Shown here: positions 1 to 5,643 of the stretch, one piece after another
Layout: each line of letters opens with the position of its first letter
How positions within the stretch are numbered: the stretch's first letter is position 1
From: an uncultured Emergencia sp.
Lineage (GTDB): Bacteria > Bacillota > Clostridia > Peptostreptococcales > Anaerovoracaceae
Length of the DNA: 5,643 bases
Direction: 5' to 3'
Assembly: GCA_902476665.1 (NCBI GenBank)
Contig: CABSEO010000156.1
Location: forward strand, 1-5,643
Position numbers and translations under genes: made by a program
Notes under the pieces: generated by a model
Told to the model about the DNA's origin: nothing
Database searches by the model: none
What the model saw: the letters and a program-made list of their open reading frames with translations, nothing else

Positions 1-2042
1 TCGTCGAAAAGGACAACACTGTACGGTTTGCGACGCACTGCCTCAGTCAGCTGTCCACCTTCATCGTAACCTACGTATCCCGGAGGAGCACCTACAAGAC
101 GTGACACGGAGTGTTTTTCCATATACTCTGACATATCGATACGTATCATATTCTTTTCAGAGTCAAACAGTGATTCTGAAAGTGCCTTGGCAAGCTCGGT
201 CTTTCCTACACCGGTAGGTCCCAGGAAGATAAAAGATCCAATAGGTCTGTTCTCATCCTTCAAGCCTGCTCTTGCACGTAGAATAGATTCAGATACTGCC
301 AGAACACCTTCTTCCTGACCAATCACCCTCTGATGAAGGATATCCGGCAGCTTCAGCAGTTTTTCTTTTTCTGATTCCACCAGTTTGGCCACTGGAATTC
401 CAGTCCATCCTGATACAACTTCAGCAATCTCCTCTTCGCCTACTTCCTCTTTCAGCAGACGGTTTTCCTCAGCAGTTTCTGCATTACGCTTTTCAGCATC
501 CAGTTTTTTCTCCAGTTCAGGCAAAGTTCCGTATTTCAGCTGTGCAAGTTTCTCCAGATCATAGTTACGCTCTGCTTCTTCCATCTGATGCCGGACTTCT
601 TCTATCTGTTCCTTCGTTCCCTTTAACTGGGTGATGGCCTTTTTCTCATTTTCCCACTGGGCCCGCATGGCCGCATTCTCTTCTTTCAGCTGAGAGAGTT
701 CTTTTTCCAGTGTAGACAGTCGTGCTGCGGAAGCCCTGTCGGTTTCCTTTCCAAGTGCTTGCTTTTCGATTTCCAGCTGCATGATTTTACGAGAAATCTC
801 ATCAAGCTCCGTCGGCATACTGTCAATTTCAGTTCTTATTTTGGAAGCAGCCTCGTCCATCAGATCTATGGCCTTATCAGGCAGGAATCTGTCGCTGATA
901 TAACGGTCAGATAAAGTTGCACAGGCTATCAGCGCATTGTCAGTAATTCTTACTCCATGGTGAATTTCAAACCGCTCTTTCAGACCTCTCAGAATAGAAA
1001 TAGTATCCTCCACCGATGGCTGATCAACCAGAACCTTCTGGAACCGCCGTTCTAGCGCTGCATCTTTTTCTATATATTTCCGGTATTCGTCCAGGGTGGT
1101 TGCACCGATACAGTGCAGTTCTCCTCTTGCAAGTTTCGGTTTCAGCAGATTTCCTGCATCCATTGAACCTTCTGTTCTGCCGGCACCAACGATATTGTGA
1201 ATTTCATCGATGAAGAGGATAATTCTTCCTTCCGATTTTTCCACTTCGTTAAGCACAGCCTTAAGACGTTCTTCAAATTCGCCTCTAAATTTTGCTCCGG
1301 CAATGAGAGCGCCCATATCCAGTGCAAAAATAGTCTTATCTTTCAGACCTTCTGGTACATCTCCATTCAGAATTCTCTGAGCCAGACCTTCAACCACAGC
1401 TGTTTTACCTACTCCCGGTTCACCGATAAGAACAGGATTGTTTTTTGTTCTTCTGGACAGAATCTGAATCGCATGTCTGATCTCACTGTCACGTCCGATA
1501 ACCGGATCCAATTTACCTTCTCTTGCCATCTCTACCAGATCGCGTCCGTATTTATTCAGCACGTCGTAATTATCTTCCGGATTCTGACTGGTAACACGCT
1601 GATTTCCTCGTACTTTAGACAGAGCTTCCAGGAATTTATCCTTGGTAATCTGGTACTTTGCAAAGAGCTTTGCCGAAGGTGTTCCGCGCTCTCCCAGCAG
1701 AGCAAGATAAAGATGCTCAACACTGACATATTCGTCCTTAAAATGCTCAGCTTCTTTTTCCGCCTGCATTAAAAGCTGATTGAGACGTCTGGATGCATAA
1801 ATATTATCTGCTGCACCGCTGACCTTCGGCAGCTTTTCTATCTGTTCCTGAAGCTCTGCGATCAAATAGGAAGGATTAATCTCCATGTATTGTAAAAGCT
1901 TAGGAATCAGACCATCCTTCTGCATCAGCAGGGCTAAGTGCAGATGCTCGCCGTCCAGCATCTGATGCCCTTCGGAAATTGCGATATTCTGGCAGTCCAT
2001 AATTGCAGACTGTGCGTTCTGTGTGAATTTATCGATGTTCAA
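1..2042 (-). CDS. clpB: ATP-dependent chaperone ClpB (disaggregase), 3' end outside window
   Basis: ClpB is a cytoplasmic hexameric AAA+ disaggregase that threads aggregated proteins through its pore together with DnaK/DnaJ/GrpE. Translation of the minus strand gives 680 residues, stopping at the edge of the window; family members have about 860. Visible in order: Clp N-domain (about 1-145); first ATPase domain with Walker A GEPGVGKT (207-214), Walker B IILFIDE (D279, E280), pore loop [11 protein letters not shown] (aromatic F252) and arginine fingers R332/R333; a long charged coiled-coil middle domain (about 410-525), which separates ClpB from ClpC and ClpA; second ATPase domain with Walker A GPTGVGKT (608-615), pore loop GYVGYDEGG, and the start of Walker B, VVLFD, at residue 680. 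The start is TTG at 2042, giving MNIDKFTQ, which matches the usual ClpB N-terminus and has a well-spaced GGGGGTG. An in-frame GTG nine bases upstream lies inside that ribosome site and is less likely. No frameshift or stop was seen. The gene follows the MFS gene on the same strand but has its own CIRCE and promoter candidate. Confidence 0.97.
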   Translation of the reverse strand, partial: MNIDKFTQNAQSAIMDCQNIAISEGHQMLDGEHLHLALLMQKDGLIPKLLQYMEINPSYLIAELQEQIEKLPKVSGAADNIYASRRLNQLLMQAEKEAEHFKDEYVSVEHLYLALLGERGTPSAKLFAKYQITKDKFLEALSKVRGNQRVTSQNPEDNYDVLNKYGRDLVEMAREGKLDPVIGRDSEIRHAIQILSRRTKNNPVLIGEPGVGKTAVVEGLAQRILNGDVPEGLKDKTIFALDMGALIAGAKFRGEFEERLKAVLNEVEKSEGRIILFIDEIHNIVGAGRTEGSMDAGNLLKPKLARGELHCIGATTLDEYRKYIEKDAALERRFQKVLVDQPSVEDTISILRGLKERFEIHHGVRITDNALIACATLSDRYISDRFLPDKAIDLMDEAASKIRTEIDSMPTELDEISRKIMQLEIEKQALGKETDRASAARLSTLEKELSQLKEENAAMRAQWENEKKAITQLKGTKEQIEEVRHQMEEAERNYDLEKLAQLKYGTLPELEKKLDAEKRNAETAEENRLLKEEVGEEEIAEVVSGWTGIPVAKLVESEKEKLLKLPDILHQRVIGQEEGVLAVSESILRARAGLKDENRPIGSFIFLGPTGVGKTELAKALSESLFDSEKNMIRIDMSEYMEKHSVSRLVGAPPGYVGYDEGGQLTEAVRRKPYSVVLFD

Positions 2043-2048
2043 AGCTTT

Positions 2049-2055
2049 CACCCCC
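2049..2055 (-). promoter_or_regulatory. clpB ribosome binding site that fixes the TTG start
   Basis: On the minus strand GGGGGTG ends six bases before TTG at 2042. Its last three bases form an in-frame GTG that could be read as a start adding MKA to the protein, but that GTG has no Shine-Dalgarno at useful distance. The TTG start is therefore preferred, and it also gives the N-terminus expected for ClpB. Confidence 0.75.
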
Positions 2056-2097
2056 GTTTACAACATCATATTTTTACTATTTTTAATCTCTGATTCT

Positions 2098-2126
2098 ATT
2101 CTATACCCAGAAAATCAAAAAGTAAA
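2098..2126 (-). promoter_or_regulatory. candidate sigma-A promoter of clpB
   Basis: On the minus strand TTTACT (-35, 2121-2126) and TAGAAT (-10, 2098-2103) are separated by 17 bases; together they match 9 of 12 consensus positions. Transcription would begin near 2091, giving a leader of about 50 bases before the TTG start. No better pair was found upstream of or inside the CIRCE element. The call rests on sequence match alone. Confidence 0.45.
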
Positions 2127-2134
2127 GAACTTTT

Positions 2135-2161
2135 TTAGCACTCACCTAATAAGAGTGCTAA
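2135..2161. promoter_or_regulatory. CIRCE operator (HrcA binding site), perfect inverted repeat
   Basis: The arms TTAGCACTC and GAGTGCTAA are exact reverse complements separated by nine bases, which is the full CIRCE consensus without a mismatch. CIRCE is the operator of the heat-shock repressor HrcA, known from groESL and dnaK operons of Firmicutes. Here it lies between the MFS stop codon and clpB, with its near edge 92 bases upstream of the clpB start codon. The inference is that clpB belongs to the HrcA regulon in this organism. The nine bases between it and the -35 candidate put it just upstream of, not downstream of, the best promoter. No CtsR-type direct heptamer repeat was seen nearby. 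Confidence 0.95.
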
Positions 2162-2181
2162 TAACCCCTGAACTCATTCCT

Positions 2182-3420
2182 CTAACTTTGTTTCTTGAAG
2201 TTTCCGAAAAAACCTGAACTGGCCAATCCTATGATAAATATCAAAAGTCCGCTCGGAATCAGCACCCAGTAAACACTGTCCGAAAACCGGTCAAACAGTG
2301 CACCATAAAGAATCTGCCCCATTGGCTGCGCACACATAGACAATGTAAACACATAGGACATAACCTTGCCCATCAGATATTCCGGAGTCCGCTGCTGTAT
2401 AATAGAGATTGCATAGGTAGAAAAGAAACTGCATCCCAACTGACAGATACAGAAAAAAAACATCAAAAGACCATAAAGTATCAAAGATGGCAGCGGGAAC
2501 AGGAATATCACGCCACAAGGTATCAGACAAAGACCCAATGCTGAAATCACCGTCGCAAGATAAGTATAACGAAGCTTCCCGGCTAATATGACAACTAACA
2601 TACTTCCCATCACAGACGCGGCGCCCATGGCGCTTTCTGCTGCACCATAATGTGCTGCTGAAAGCCCCAAAACAGTACGTACCAGAAACGGAAACCCTAT
2701 CACTGCAGTGCCTGACAAAAACAGGCTGACCAGACCGGCGAGAAGAAGCAGCTTCATAATTCCCGGCTCTTTCCGGCGCAGAAAAGTCATGCTGACAGTA
2801 AAATCTTCTCTGATAATTGTCCGGATTTTCATTTTCTGTTCATCCCTACAGAATTTTAGCTGAATAAAACACTCAAAAATCGCGGTAATAAAGAAGCAGA
2901 TTGTAGTAGTGTAAAATACATGGCGGATTCCAAATGCCGTATAAAACAGACTGCCTAGAAAAGGAGCAGCAAGTGAGGTAATAGATGCTGCCTGATTTAT
3001 AATAGCATTTCCTTTCAACAGATTTTCTCCGGAAAGCATCTGAGGAATACATGCCTGAACGGTAGGAGATTCAAAACTCCCAAGAACTGATAAAATAATC
3101 AATAAAACAGCGATGACAGGTATGTCAGGGGCTGCTTTCATGGCAAAGGCGGCCAGCAAAACTGCAATACCGGAAAACGCATCTAGCACCACCATAATAT
3201 TGCGTCGATTGGCCCGATCAGCCAGAATTCCGCCGAAAGGGGCAAGAAGAATGGCGGGAACAATAGCCAGTGACAGAATTCCTGCGAAAACAGAAGCAGA
3301 CCCCGTTATCTCCAGAACATGCATAGAAAGAGCAAATTTCAGTGTATAATTACCTATCAGTGAACAGATCTGTCCCAGAATCAATAGTGTGAAGTTCCTG
3401 GTAAAGAGTTTCCGTTTCAT
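2182..3420 (-). CDS. MFS exporter, 12 TM, drug/macrolide efflux (DHA3/MFS_3) type
   Basis: This is a 412-residue integral membrane protein expected to export small molecules by proton antiport. The N-terminal half has TM helices near 11-34, 43-66, 76-95, 102-118, 140-162 and 167-187. After the first pair comes the MFS signature motif A, GGILADRANRR (63-73), with D68, R69, R72 and R73 in place. A basic cytoplasmic loop (about 188-222) joins the halves. The C-terminal half has helices near 222-248, 258-281, 286-308, 310-340, 352-376 and 384-405. The R-x(7)-GKVMSY stretch (344-356) after helix 10 is typical of the macrolide-efflux-like MFS_3 branch. ATG at 3420 is preceded by AAAGGA six bases upstream. 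Length and topology are complete. A decayed TetR gene lies directly upstream, which fits a repressor/pump cassette. The substrate cannot be told from sequence; multidrug or bile-type export are both possible. No terminator was seen after its TAG, so read-through into clpB is possible. Confidence 0.9.
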   Translation of the reverse strand: MKRKLFTRNFTLLILGQICSLIGNYTLKFALSMHVLEITGSASVFAGILSLAIVPAILLAPFGGILADRANRRNIMVVLDAFSGIAVLLAAFAMKAAPDIPVIAVLLIILSVLGSFESPTVQACIPQMLSGENLLKGNAIINQAASITSLAAPFLGSLFYTAFGIRHVFYTTTICFFITAIFECFIQLKFCRDEQKMKIRTIIREDFTVSMTFLRRKEPGIMKLLLLAGLVSLFLSGTAVIGFPFLVRTVLGLSAAHYGAAESAMGAASVMGSMLVVILAGKLRYTYLATVISALGLCLIPCGVIFLFPLPSLILYGLLMFFFCICQLGCSFFSTYAISIIQQRTPEYLMGKVMSYVFTLSMCAQPMGQILYGALFDRFSDSVYWVLIPSGLLIFIIGLASSGFFGNFKKQS

Positions 3421-3439
3421 TTATTGTCCTTTCTCTGCT

Positions 3440-3734
3440 TTAAGCGCACTGATTCAGTGTGATGATTTTCTTCAGCTTTGCAGTCCAGTCAGATTAGAGC
3501 ATTTTCTCACTGTTTCAAATGCATTGTTTGTAAAAATCATCCGCTCCACAACTTTATCCATGAATTTTTCTTTTATTTTAAATGATGGTAAGCCACACCC
3601 TTTGAAAGCCCATCCAGCTCATTCACGATATCCTGATTGGTCGTATTTATGTATCTATGCTACTTATGGCAAACTGTTCTGTCAACATATTTAATAATAA
3701 TTTCTATTGGATTTTCTGCAGCAATGTTTTTCAA
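3440..3734 (-). pseudogene. Remnant of a TetR-family transcriptional regulator (N-terminal half only)
   Basis: Minus-strand translation across three frame segments recovers a TetR N-terminal DNA-binding domain. The first segment begins around a possible TTG at 3734 and reads NPIEIIIKYVDRTVCHK, a TAG at 3660-3662, then NTTNQDIVNELDGLSKGV and AYHHLK. This corresponds to the family pattern of NPEET, a first helix, TTIQDIV, and KGAIYHHFKSKEEI. A TAA at 3573-3575 replaces the serine codon of the last block. One base is then missing, and the next frame reads MDKVVERMIFTNNAFETV followed by RKCSNLTGLQ. A second one-base loss near 3476 leads into LKKIITLNQCA and a TAA at 3440-3442. The remaining roughly 100 residues of a normal TetR (ligand-binding core) are absent, and the MFS ribosome site follows at once. 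Recognition is by eye from the helix-turn-helix pattern. The gene cannot make a functional repressor. Confidence 0.8.
3657..3685 (-). promoter_or_regulatory. Promoter-like sequence inside the tetR remnant, facing the MFS gene
   Basis: The minus strand has a perfect -35 box TTGACA (3680-3685), a 17-base spacer and TAGCAT (3657-3662, 4 of 6 matches to the -10 consensus). Transcription would start near 3650 and run about 230 bases through the remnant to the MFS start. The -35 box derives from codons for V-D-R in the old reading frame and the -10 box contains the first stop codon. A weaker alternative closer to the MFS gene is TTGAAA (3513-3518), 16 bases, TAATCT (3491-3496). Both are sequence matches only. 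Confidence 0.4.
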
Positions 3735-3753
3735 ATTTGCAGATAACTGTGGG

Positions 3754-3810
3754 AAAATAATAAAGAGGGCCATACAGTCTGCAATCAGATGGTTCAAAAC
3801 TGTATAGCCC
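3754..3810 (-). terminator. Intrinsic terminator of the M50 protease gene
   Basis: Fifteen bases after the protease stop codon, the minus strand carries GGGCTATACAGT (3799-3810) and ACTGTATGGCCC (3767-3778), a 12-bp stem with one U-G pair and a 20-base loop. It is followed by TCTTTATTATTTT. The U-rich tail is on the minus strand only, so the terminator serves the protease transcript and separates it from the tetR remnant and MFS gene. Confidence 0.8.
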
Positions 3811-3825
3811 AATATTAGATAGCGG

Positions 3826-4542
3826 TTAAACTACAAAGACACTGTAAATCCACTGAAGTGTAAAGCTGACACAGGGAAGCAGCACGTAATCTGTCACATT
3901 AAAGATGATTAAAGCAAGCAGAATCAGAAAGCCTTTGTCATAAACTGCATAATACCAGTTGTACTTTCGAAGATTAAAAAGCTCTGTCACAATGCTGAAA
4001 CCGTCCAGTGGCGGTACAGGAAGCAGATTGAATATCATCAGAACCACATTGATAGAAATGACTCCTGCGATGATATCCATTACAATCTGTCCCAGGCTTG
4101 TCATCGCAAAAGCAGGCTGCCATATAAGCAGTCCTTTCAAGATTAGAGCAAAAACAATGGCAATGAAGAAATTCATAGCAACACCGGCAAAAGATACCAG
4201 CAGTTCCCCCAGCCTTCTTTTCTTATAATATCTGGGATTGATTTCCACAGGAATACCCCAGCCGAATCCTGCCAGCAAGAGACAGATAAACCCGAAAGGA
4301 TCCAGATGGGCAGCCGGATTGATAGTCAGTCTTCCCTGCTGCTTTGGCGTTGGATCTCCCAGTGCGTTGGAAACCACACCGTGGGCAAACTCATGAAATG
4401 ACAGCCCGATGATAATTCCCGGCAAAATTAAAATTTTGTCCATAAACCATTCACCGATACTGACGTAGGGATTTGTAATCATCCGCAGAACAATCAGTAC
4501 CAGCAAAAGGACAAGAACAGGCGAACGTAAAAATCTTTTCAA
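3826..4542 (-). CDS. Site-2-protease-like membrane zinc metalloprotease (peptidase M50, YwhC type)
   Basis: This 238-residue polytopic protein belongs to the M50 family, which cuts substrates within or close to the membrane. The zinc site HEFAH is at 50-54 (ligands H50, H54; catalytic E51), inside a hydrophobic segment at about 37-60. The third ligand is D180 in NLLPVPPLDG (172-181), the NxxPxxxLDG signature. GRLTINPAAHLDPFG (70-84) and WGIPVEINPRYYKKRR (95-110), then AGVAMN (119-124), are the conserved blocks of the short YwhC-like S2P subgroup. Hydrophobic segments lie near 9-20, 37-60, 83-97, 114-138, 152-176 and 203-225. There is no PDZ domain, unlike RseP/RasP. The start is TTG at 4542; AGGAAAG sits six bases upstream and no ATG or GTG is available in frame nearby. 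It stands alone, between its own promoter candidate and a terminator. The substrate is unknown; members of this subgroup are mostly uncharacterised. Confidence 0.93.
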   Translation of the reverse strand: MKRFLRSPVLVLLLVLIVLRMITNPYVSIGEWFMDKILILPGIIIGLSFHEFAHGVVSNALGDPTPKQQGRLTINPAAHLDPFGFICLLLAGFGWGIPVEINPRYYKKRRLGELLVSFAGVAMNFFIAIVFALILKGLLIWQPAFAMTSLGQIVMDIIAGVISINVVLMIFNLLPVPPLDGFSIVTELFNLRKYNWYYAVYDKGFLILLALIIFNVTDYVLLPCVSFTLQWIYSVFVV

Positions 4543-4575
4543 TGTAATCTTTCCTTTCCCAATATATTTCTTCTC

Positions 4576-4604
4576 ATTTTATCACATTTACGTTCCTTTG
4601 AAAA
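4576..4604 (-). promoter_or_regulatory. Candidate promoter of the M50 protease gene
   Basis: On the minus strand TTTTCA (4599-4604), a 17-base spacer and TAAAAT (4576-4581) are seen, with TGA immediately before the -10 box, giving an extended -10 element. The start point would be near 4569, about 27 bases before the TTG start. It overlaps the candidate promoter for the divergent LysM gene. Confidence 0.5.
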
Positions 4605-4626
4605 TATAATAATAGCATGATAAAAA
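4598..4626 (+). promoter_or_regulatory. Candidate promoter of the LysM gene
   Basis: On the plus strand TTGAAA (4598-4603) is followed after 17 bases by TAAAAA (4621-4626). A perfect TATAAT also occurs at 4605-4610, but it lacks a recognisable -35 at 16-18 bases. Either could be used; if the LysM gene is sporulation-specific, a non-sigma-A promoter would be expected instead. The element overlaps the minus-strand protease promoter. Confidence 0.35.
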
Positions 4627-4651
4627 GGATTTTAATGAAAGGTGGTTTTTT

Positions 4652-5008
4652 ATGAATAATACACTTGTATGCATCGATGTATATACTGTTTCTGCAGGTG
4701 ATACCCTTTACACTATTGCAGAAAAATATGATCTGCCGGTCAGTCTGCTGATGAAGGTAAATCGCATCACAAATCCGTATAACCTGCAGATAGGAACCAA
4801 ACTCTGCATTCCCGGAGATGAATCTCAGCTGCACATACCTCAGGAATGTCCACGGCCTTCCTCAGTGATCCATGTTGTGGAGGCCGGTGACACACTATAC
4901 TTAATCGCCAAAAAACATGGCGCAAGACTGGATGATATCATGCGTGCAAATCCATCCATCGATCCATATAATCTGATGATCGGCACTGAACTGGTCATCC
5001 CACTGTAA
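4652..5008 (+). CDS. Small double-LysM domain protein without signal peptide
   Basis: This 118-residue protein is almost entirely two LysM modules, the roughly 45-residue fold that binds N-acetylglucosamine-containing glycans such as peptidoglycan. LysM1 spans about 11-54 (YTVSAGDTLYTIAEKY through IGTKLCIP) and LysM2 about 74-117 (HVVEAGDTLYLIAKKHG through IGTELVIP), joined by a polar, proline-containing linker (55-73). The repeats share AGDTLY-x-IA-x-K and PYNL-x-IGT-x-L-x-IP. ATG at 4652 has AAAGGTGG six bases upstream. There is no hydrophobic signal sequence, membrane segment or catalytic domain, so it is not a conventional secreted hydrolase. Clostridia and bacilli place such signal-less LysM proteins in spore coats or cortex-facing layers (SafA is a larger example); that role is inference here. 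It is the only plus-strand gene in the window, divergent from the M50 protease and convergent with the small helical protein. Confidence 0.93.
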   Translation: MNNTLVCIDVYTVSAGDTLYTIAEKYDLPVSLLMKVNRITNPYNLQIGTKLCIPGDESQLHIPQECPRPSSVIHVVEAGDTLYLIAKKHGARLDDIMRANPSIDPYNLMIGTELVIPL

Positions 5009-5030
5009 GAAGCACAATGGAAAAACGTGA

Positions 5031-5059
5031 AAGCGGCAGAGAATCAAACTCTGCCGCTT
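5031..5059. terminator. Symmetrical hairpin between convergent genes, likely bidirectional terminator
   Basis: AAGCGGCAGAG (5031-5041) and CTCTGCCGCTT (5049-5059) form a perfect 11-bp GC-rich stem with a seven-base loop. It lies 22 bases after the LysM stop and 16 bases beyond the stop of the minus-strand 93-residue gene. Downstream on minus comes TCACGTTTTT; downstream on plus comes CATAAAATTCCGG and then TTTTT. Neither U-tract directly abuts the stem, so efficiency is uncertain, but the position between two gene ends makes the role clear. Confidence 0.7.
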
Positions 5060-5075
5060 CATAAAATTCCGGTTT

Positions 5076-5357
5076 TTAAAGTGTTTCAGATTTATACCCC
5101 GCCAGTGTTTCTTCTGTTTCACTGATAACATCATAATGGGCATCAATTCTTCTGCTGATTTCAGCTGCTTCTTCTGTCAGTTCAAAATCTTCATTCTTCA
5201 TCATAGCATAATAAATTCTTCCGATTTTGGCCAGATCTGACTCAATAGCCTTTTTTTCACTATTAATCTTGGATTTCAGTTTTGTAATTTCAATTGCATC
5301 ATTGGCCCTGTCTCCAATAGTTGCAGCTGCATCGGTCAGCTTGTCTAAAAATGACAT
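5076..5357 (-). CDS. Small helical/coiled-coil protein of unknown function (93 aa)
   Basis: The protein begins MSFLDKLTDAAATIGDRAND and continues with EITKLKSKINSEKKAIESDL and then AKIGRIYYAMMKNEDF. It is predicted by eye to be nearly all helix, with heptad-like spacing at about 24-50 and 62-88, strongly charged, and without signal peptide, membrane segment or cysteine. The N-terminal pattern (FxDKL, then KAND-x-x-EITKLKSKI, then IGRIYY) resembles small clostridial proteins that often carry a C-terminal zinc ribbon; here the protein ends at GYKSETL and has none. Function is not known. ATG at 5357 has AAGGAG seven bases upstream. That ribosome site lies inside the last codons of the upstream gene, whose TGA ends one base before this ATG, so the two are probably co-transcribed and translationally coupled. 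The hairpin at 5031-5059 follows. Confidence 0.85.
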   Translation of the reverse strand: MSFLDKLTDAAATIGDRANDAIEITKLKSKINSEKKAIESDLAKIGRIYYAMMKNEDFELTEEAAEISRRIDAHYDVISETEETLAGYKSETL

Positions 5358-5358
5358 A

Positions 5359-5643
5359 TCAATTCTCCTTACAATTTGTTAATCTTGTGACTTTTGTTTC
5401 AATAAATTCTTTTTTTGTCGCAAAAGATTTTTCAGCCATGGTGTTATCCCACTCTATATTGCTGATTTCCATATCTTTTGCCGCACCAGCAACTTTTATC
5501 ATTTCTGCCGCAAGAGCAGGATGTACCGCCAGAAGTGGTGCCAGCGTGTTGGTAAAGACAGCATTCTTCTTCAAAAAACCTTCTTCCCGGTCTTTTCCCG
5601 TATTGCCATACCCATAAAGGAGATAACCCCATGGCTGCTCCCC
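5359..5643 (-). CDS. C-terminal fragment of an unrecognised protein, 5' end outside window
   Basis: An open frame enters from the right edge of the window and runs 94 codons to TGA at 5359-5361. It reads GEQPWGYLLYGYGN, then TGKDREEGFLKKNAVFTNT, a hydrophobic but proline- and histidine-containing stretch (LAPLLAVHPALAAEM, then IKVAGAA), and a charged tail ending KVTRLTNCKEN. I do not recognise the family. It looks soluble rather than membrane-spanning. A TTG at 5574 could start a 71-residue protein, but the frame stays open and protein-like upstream of it, so a longer gene beginning outside the window is more likely. It is the first gene of a pair with the 93-residue helical protein, sharing the stop/start junction. 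Confidence 0.7.
   Translation of the reverse strand, partial: GEQPWGYLLYGYGNTGKDREEGFLKKNAVFTNTLAPLLAVHPALAAEMIKVAGAAKDMEISNIEWDNTMAEKSFATKKEFIETKVTRLTNCKEN

Noticed and set aside
1197..1772. A 191-codon open frame on the plus strand opposite clpB
   Set aside because: It is antisense to the highly conserved ClpB NBD1 and N-domain, its translation is rich in F, S and C with no recognisable domain, and it has no convincing ribosome site.
2135..2161. CIRCE hairpin as a terminator of the MFS transcript
   Set aside because: On the minus strand the stem is followed by AAAAAAG rather than a U-tract, and the sequence is an exact match to the HrcA operator.
3447..3459. Palindrome CACTGATTCAGTG in the MFS leader, a possible operator
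   Set aside because: It falls on the T-L-N-Q-C codons of the tetR remnant, so it is explained as former coding sequence. A single 13-bp palindrome is not enough to claim an operator, although a role cannot be excluded.
3389..3694. A 101-codon plus-strand frame across the MFS start and upstream region
   Set aside because: It overlaps the MFS N-terminus antisense and covers the tetR remnant on the other strand; the translation has no recognisable features.
4574..4834. Minus-strand frame opposite the LysM gene
   Set aside because: It is antisense to clear LysM repeats and runs through the divergent promoter region; it has no family resemblance.
4901..5146. Minus-strand frame spanning the terminator between convergent genes
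   Set aside because: It crosses the hairpin at 5031-5059 and overlaps two real genes in other frames.
5444..5632. Alternative minus-strand frame at the right edge
   Set aside because: The frame ending at 5359 is open to the window edge, and its stop couples directly to the next gene's start; the alternative is cysteine- and glycine-rich out-of-frame noise.
1..5643. Mobile elements, CRISPR, tRNA/rRNA genes or a defence system
   Set aside because: I saw no terminal inverted repeats, transposase or integrase motifs, regularly spaced direct repeats, or cloverleaf-like sequences. The segment looks like ordinary chromosomal core with one decayed gene.

Overview
The window reads as a conserved chromosomal segment of a low-to-mid GC Gram-positive anaerobe, most likely a clostridial Firmicute of the Lachnospiraceae type. 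The pointers are strong purine-rich Shine-Dalgarno sites, TTG starts, a perfect CIRCE heat-shock operator, and the style of the proteins (ClpB, YwhC-like M50 protease, TetR/MFS efflux pair, short LysM protein). This placement is inference; the window has no rRNA or other decisive taxonomic marker.

Layout: nearly everything is on the minus strand. From high to low coordinates it holds: the C-terminal 94 codons of an unrecognised gene (5359-5643); a 93-residue helical protein starting one base after that gene's stop (5076-5357); a small plus-strand gene for a double-LysM protein (4652-5008), convergent with the previous pair and separated from it by a symmetrical hairpin terminator; a site-2-protease-like M50 membrane metalloprotease (3826-4542), divergent from the LysM gene across a 109-bp region with back-to-back promoters; an intrinsic terminator; a decayed TetR-family regulator (about 3440-3734); a 12-TM major facilitator drug-type exporter (2182-3420); and the first 680 codons of the ClpB disaggregase (1-2042), which leaves the window at the Walker B motif of its second ATPase domain.

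Functional picture: clpB carries its own control region, with a perfect HrcA/CIRCE operator and a candidate sigma-A promoter. The efflux gene looks like what is left of a common TetR-repressor/MFS-pump cassette in which the repressor has been destroyed by two in-frame stops, two frameshifts and loss of its C-terminal half. If so, the pump may now be expressed without its local repressor.

I found no mobile element, CRISPR array, RNA gene or new multi-gene system. The most interesting items are the repressor remnant with a promoter-like sequence inside it, the placement of CIRCE upstream of the clpB promoter candidate, and the LysM protein that has no signal peptide.
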